Assembly (NCBI GenBank): GCA_051003795.1
Contig: JBPCKZ010000103.1
Span: 1-22,446, forward strand
From: JALYXS01 sp051003795
GTDB lineage: Bacteria; Acidobacteriota; Terriglobia; Bryobacterales; Bryobacteraceae
Reading direction: 5' to 3'
Length of the DNA stretch: 22,446 nt
In this document: piece after piece, positions 20,480-22,446 of the stretch
Position numbering within the stretch: position 1 is the stretch's first letter
Layout of the letters: each line of letters begins with the position of its first letter
The notes under the pieces: generated by a model
What the model was told of the DNA's origin: nothing
The model's database searches: none
What the model saw: only the letters and a program-made list of their open reading frames with translations
Program-made: the position numbers and the translations under genes

Positions 20480-21946
20480 ATGGTACCCGCTGCCGCCGTG
20501 GACTGGGATCGCGCCTTTTTCGGCCATCCGCGCGCGCTCTCCACCCTGTTCTTCACCGAACTCTGGGAACGCTTCAGCTTCTATGGAATGCGCGGGCTGC
20601 TGATCCTATTCATGACTGCGGGGGCGGCCACCGGGGGGCTCGGTTTCACCGTCGCGAAAGCGGGCGCCGTTTATGGGTTATATACCGCGATGGTCTATTT
20701 GCTCGGCGTGCCCGGCGGATGGATCGCCGACCGCATGCTGGGCCAACGGCGCGCGGTACTGTATGGCGGCGTGATTATTGCGATCGGCCATTACTCCCTC
20801 GCACTGCCCGGCATCGGCACTTTCTATTTGGGGCTGGTGCTCATCGTGATTGGAGTCGGATTGTTGAAGCCGAACGTCAGCACCATGGTCGGCCAACTTT
20901 ATCGGGAGAACGATCCGCGTCGGGACGCGGGTTTCTCGATTTTTTACATGGGCATCAACGTCGGCTCGTTCGCCGCCCCGCTGCTTTGCAGCTATCTGGG
21001 CGAAAACATCAATTGGCATTATGGGTTCGGCCTCGCTGGAGTGGGGATGACGTTCGGCGTTATTCAATACGCGCTCGGCGCAAAGAATCTGAGTGACAAG
21101 AGCCTTCCGCCGAAGCAAGAACCGGGAGAACGGCGGCGCATGCAATGGGCGCTGGCCGCCGCCGCCATTGCCACGGTTTCGGCCGCGGCGCTGCTGTTCA
21201 CCGGCGCGCTCTCCGTTTCCGCGCAGCAAATTTCGGATGCGTTTGGAATCGTTCTGATCGCCGTGGTGGCGGGCGTGTTCGGCTGGCTCATATTCGGAGC
21301 CCAGTGGACGACGGTGGAACGGCGCCGCCTGATTGCCATTTTCGTGTTATTCATTGCCGCCACGCTGTTTTGGTCGTTGTATGAACAGGCCGGCTCCACG
21401 CTGAATCTCTTCGCCGATAGAAGCACGGACAGAACCCTAAGAGGAATGTTTCCGGGTAAGTTTCCAGCCGGTTGGTTTCAATCGCTGAATCCGTTGTTCG
21501 TGATCGCGCTTGCGCCCGTCTTTGCGTGGCTTTGGGTCAGGCTCGGAAGCCGCAATCCATCGAGTCCCGCCAAGTTCGCGGTGGGGCTGCTGTTCGTGGG
21601 CCTCGGGTTTCTGGTGCTGCTTCCGGTGGCTTCGGGCCACGCCATCAGCCCGCTCTGGTTGACGCTCACGTACCTGCTGCACACCATTGGAGAGCTGTGC
21701 CTGAGCCCCGTGGGCCTGAGCGCGATGACCAAGCTTGCGCCGGTTCGCGTGGCAAGCCTGATGATGGGCGTCTGGTTCCTCGCGGACGCTGTCGGGAACT
21801 ACATTGGCGGACGCCTCGCGTCGGTATACGAAGCGTTTCCACTGACCGCGTTGTTCGGGCTGGTGGGAGCGTTGGCCGTCGTCCTGGCCGCCGTTTTGGC
21901 GCTGCTGGTTCCTCCGATGAAGCGGCTAATGGGCGGCGTAAAGTAG
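20480..21946 (+). CDS. POT/PTR2-family proton-coupled peptide transporter
   Basis: The protein has 488 residues with about 12-14 hydrophobic helices. The N-terminal helix carries the ELWERFSFYG motif (E27-x-x-E30-R31), which is the ExxER proton-coupling signature. VGLLKPNVSTMVGQLY and DPRRDAGFSIFYMGINVG match the second and third conserved POT regions. The transporter imports di- and tripeptides with protons through the inner membrane. It follows the acyl-CoA synthetase by 6 nt and is probably the last gene of that unit. Its function fits the secreted protease and aminopeptidase elsewhere in the window, though these are in separate operons. The ATG at 20480 has only a weak ribosome site. Confidence 0.93.
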   Translation: MVPAAAVDWDRAFFGHPRALSTLFFTELWERFSFYGMRGLLILFMTAGAATGGLGFTVAKAGAVYGLYTAMVYLLGVPGGWIADRMLGQRRAVLYGGVIIAIGHYSLALPGIGTFYLGLVLIVIGVGLLKPNVSTMVGQLYRENDPRRDAGFSIFYMGINVGSFAAPLLCSYLGENINWHYGFGLAGVGMTFGVIQYALGAKNLSDKSLPPKQEPGERRRMQWALAAAAIATVSAAALLFTGALSVSAQQISDAFGIVLIAVVAGVFGWLIFGAQWTTVERRRLIAIFVLFIAATLFWSLYEQAGSTLNLFADRSTDRTLRGMFPGKFPAGWFQSLNPLFVIALAPVFAWLWVRLGSRNPSSPAKFAVGLLFVGLGFLVLLPVASGHAISPLWLTLTYLLHTIGELCLSPVGLSAMTKLAPVRVASLMMGVWFLADAVGNYIGGRLASVYEAFPLTALFGLVGALAVVLAAVLALLVPPMKRLMGGVK

Positions 21947-22021
21947 CGGGCATTCGTGGCGCGGATACTCGTGTCTGCCGTGTCCACACTCGTCTTCCAG
22001 TGCCGGAATCTTCCCGTGTTG

Positions 22022-22069
22022 TTAACAAGTCAAGTTGTCCGGTTCTATTAACACGTGATCTGTCCGGTT
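22022..22069. repeat. Two imperfect 25-26 bp direct repeats at the IS end
   Basis: TTAACA at 22022-22027 and again at 22048-22053 are each followed by TGTCCGGTT (22036-22044 and 22061-22069). Short direct repeats inside an IS end are typical transposase-binding sites; the spacing differs by one base between the two parts. Confidence 0.7.
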
Positions 22070-22078
22070 TTCGTTTTA

Positions 22079-22103
22079 GGCGGCGCGAGCCGCCCGCTTT
22101 TTT
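22079..22103 (+). terminator. Intrinsic terminator-like hairpin with T tract
   Basis: GGCGGC (22079-22084) and GCCGCC (22089-22094) form a perfect 6-bp GC stem with a GCGA tetraloop, followed by CGC and six T (22098-22103). It is oriented to end transcription coming from the transporter operon, 132 bp after its stop, and also overlaps the last codons of the transposase remnant on the other strand. Confidence 0.6.
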
Positions 22104-22144
22104 GGTTTGAGAACACAATCCGCCGCGCGCGCGGTGGGAAATTG

Positions 22145-22167
22145 AATCCCGCGGGTTTGGCGGGATT
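22145..22167. repeat. Short inverted repeat in the IS remnant
   Basis: AATCCCGC (22145-22152) and GCGGGATT (22160-22167) are exact reverse complements around a 7-nt loop. It lies 5 bp from the larger hairpin at 22173-22228. Confidence 0.7.
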
Positions 22168-22172
22168 TCCAA

Positions 22173-22228
22173 GGGAGTGGGGAGCCGGAGAAAACCTGCT
22201 TCTGGTTTTCTCCGGCTTCCCCACTCCC
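22173..22228. repeat. Long inverted repeat (24/25-bp arms) inside the transposase remnant
   Basis: The arm 22173-22196 and the arm 22204-22228 are reverse complements apart from one extra base in the right arm, with the 7-nt loop TGCTTCT. The right arm is followed by GTCTTTTCC, so it could also stop transcription on the plus strand. It falls in the coding tail of the transposase remnant (GSGEAGENQKQVFSGSPLP), so it may be part of the element or a small palindromic unit inserted in it. Confidence 0.85.
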
Positions 22229-22446
22229 GTCTTTTCCACGGCGCTCTTCGATGTTTTTCACAGGTGTTCCGTCCGGAGAAAATCGACCCACTACATGCGG
22301 CCCGAACCGAATACGGTTCGATCGCACGCCCCACCTGCGTGGGGCGATTCTTATCCACCTTGTCGCCCGCCTTTACCGTCACGAAGAAATGGCTGCCCCG
22401 GTCGCTGTACAGGGCGCAGAACAGTCCTTGCGTTTCGATCACTTCG

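Larger units (their letters stand above)
22015..22446 (-). mobile_element. Remnant of an ISNCY-like insertion sequence, cut by the window end
   Basis: The segment holds the end repeats (22022-22069), a transposase pseudogene running off the right edge (22076-22446) and two internal hairpins. The outer boundary near 22015 is estimated from the first repeat. The 68 bp between the transporter stop (21946) and this point show only a duplicated ACTCGT and no gene. Because the middle of the transposase is missing, the copy should not move on its own. The other end lies outside the window. Confidence 0.6.
22076..22446 (-). pseudogene. ISNCY-like transposase, internally deleted and frameshifted
   Basis: Read on the minus strand from the window edge, the first frame encodes EVIETQGLFCALYSDRGSHF followed by FVTVKAGDKVDK and TQVGRA. 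This matches, from memory, the integrase-type core of ISNCY transposases, where the aspartate in SDRGSHF is catalytic. In complete copies QVGRA is followed by an ELG...YSPQARGR stretch; here the match stops near 22327. A second frame, shifted by one base, continues with RFGPHVVGRFSPDG, which resembles the C-terminal beta domain of the same family, and ends at TAA (22078-22076) after KPKKRAARAA. The middle of the protein, including the last acidic catalytic residue, is absent. A single internal deletion with a frame change explains this best. Confidence 0.65.

Noticed and set aside
21947..22014. Possible repeat around the two ACTCGT copies after the transporter
   Set aside because: Only six bases repeat and no hairpin or known element is evident.
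1..22446. Selenoprotein gene with in-frame UGA near selC
   Set aside because: All genes here end where their families end, and none shows a conserved continuation past a TGA stop.
1..22446. CRISPR array, prophage or defence island
   Set aside because: No regularly spaced repeats, phage structural genes or known defence domains were found on either strand.

Overview
The window (about 22.4 kb, roughly 60% GC) reads like the chromosome of an Acidobacteriota member of the Bryobacterales / 'Solibacter' type. That placement is an inference from gene content: an Oar-like TonB receptor with a carboxypeptidase-type N-terminal domain next to a secreted TPR protein, a membrane protein pairing an acidobacterial-style N-terminal domain with malectin domains, Tat-exported sugar-acid enzymes, many small secreted proteins, and ISNCY-like transposase remains. 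No 16S or marker gene is present to confirm it.

Layout, left to right. 1-127: probable tail of an insertion sequence. 201-509: small secreted protein. 553-1653 (-): fold-type III PLP enzyme of the D-threonine aldolase / D-serine dehydratase group. 1713-4166 (+): secreted subtilisin-like protease. 4167-5264 (-): Tat-exported mannonate-dehydratase-like protein. 5315-5641 (-): small coiled-coil gene. 5653-5746 (-): selenocysteine tRNA (selC) 11 nt upstream of that gene on the same strand. 5781-7646 (+): lipoprotein M1 aminopeptidase. 7651-12235 (-): Oar-like receptor followed by an overlapping TPR gene. 12443-15289 (+): two-malectin membrane protein followed 3 nt later by glucarate dehydratase (gudD). 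15317-18384 (-): four tightly packed genes for a secreted small protein, a gluconate-2-dehydrogenase-like subunit 3, a GMC flavoenzyme and a pentaheme cytochrome c. 18591-21946 (+): small basic protein, acyl-CoA synthetase and POT-family peptide transporter. 22015-22446: remnant of an ISNCY-like element with an internally deleted transposase, end repeats and hairpins.

How the genes may work together. Much of the window concerns sugar acids and polymer breakdown. GudD removes water from glucarate, the 4167-5264 protein resembles mannonate dehydratase, and the FAD/cytochrome set should oxidise a sugar or sugar alcohol in the periplasm and pass electrons to c-type hemes. The Oar receptor and TPR protein are probably for substrate uptake. 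The divergent malectin protein is placed to sense a carbohydrate and control its neighbours. The protease, aminopeptidase and peptide transporter would handle peptides.

The firmest unusual observation is selC, identified from its UCA anticodon, 8-bp acceptor stem, 6-bp D stem with 4-nt loop, long variable arm and encoded CCA. It implies selenocysteine use, although no selenoprotein gene is visible here. No CRISPR array, rRNA, prophage or recognisable defence system was seen. No gap between genes exceeds 300 bp except the IS remnant at the right edge.
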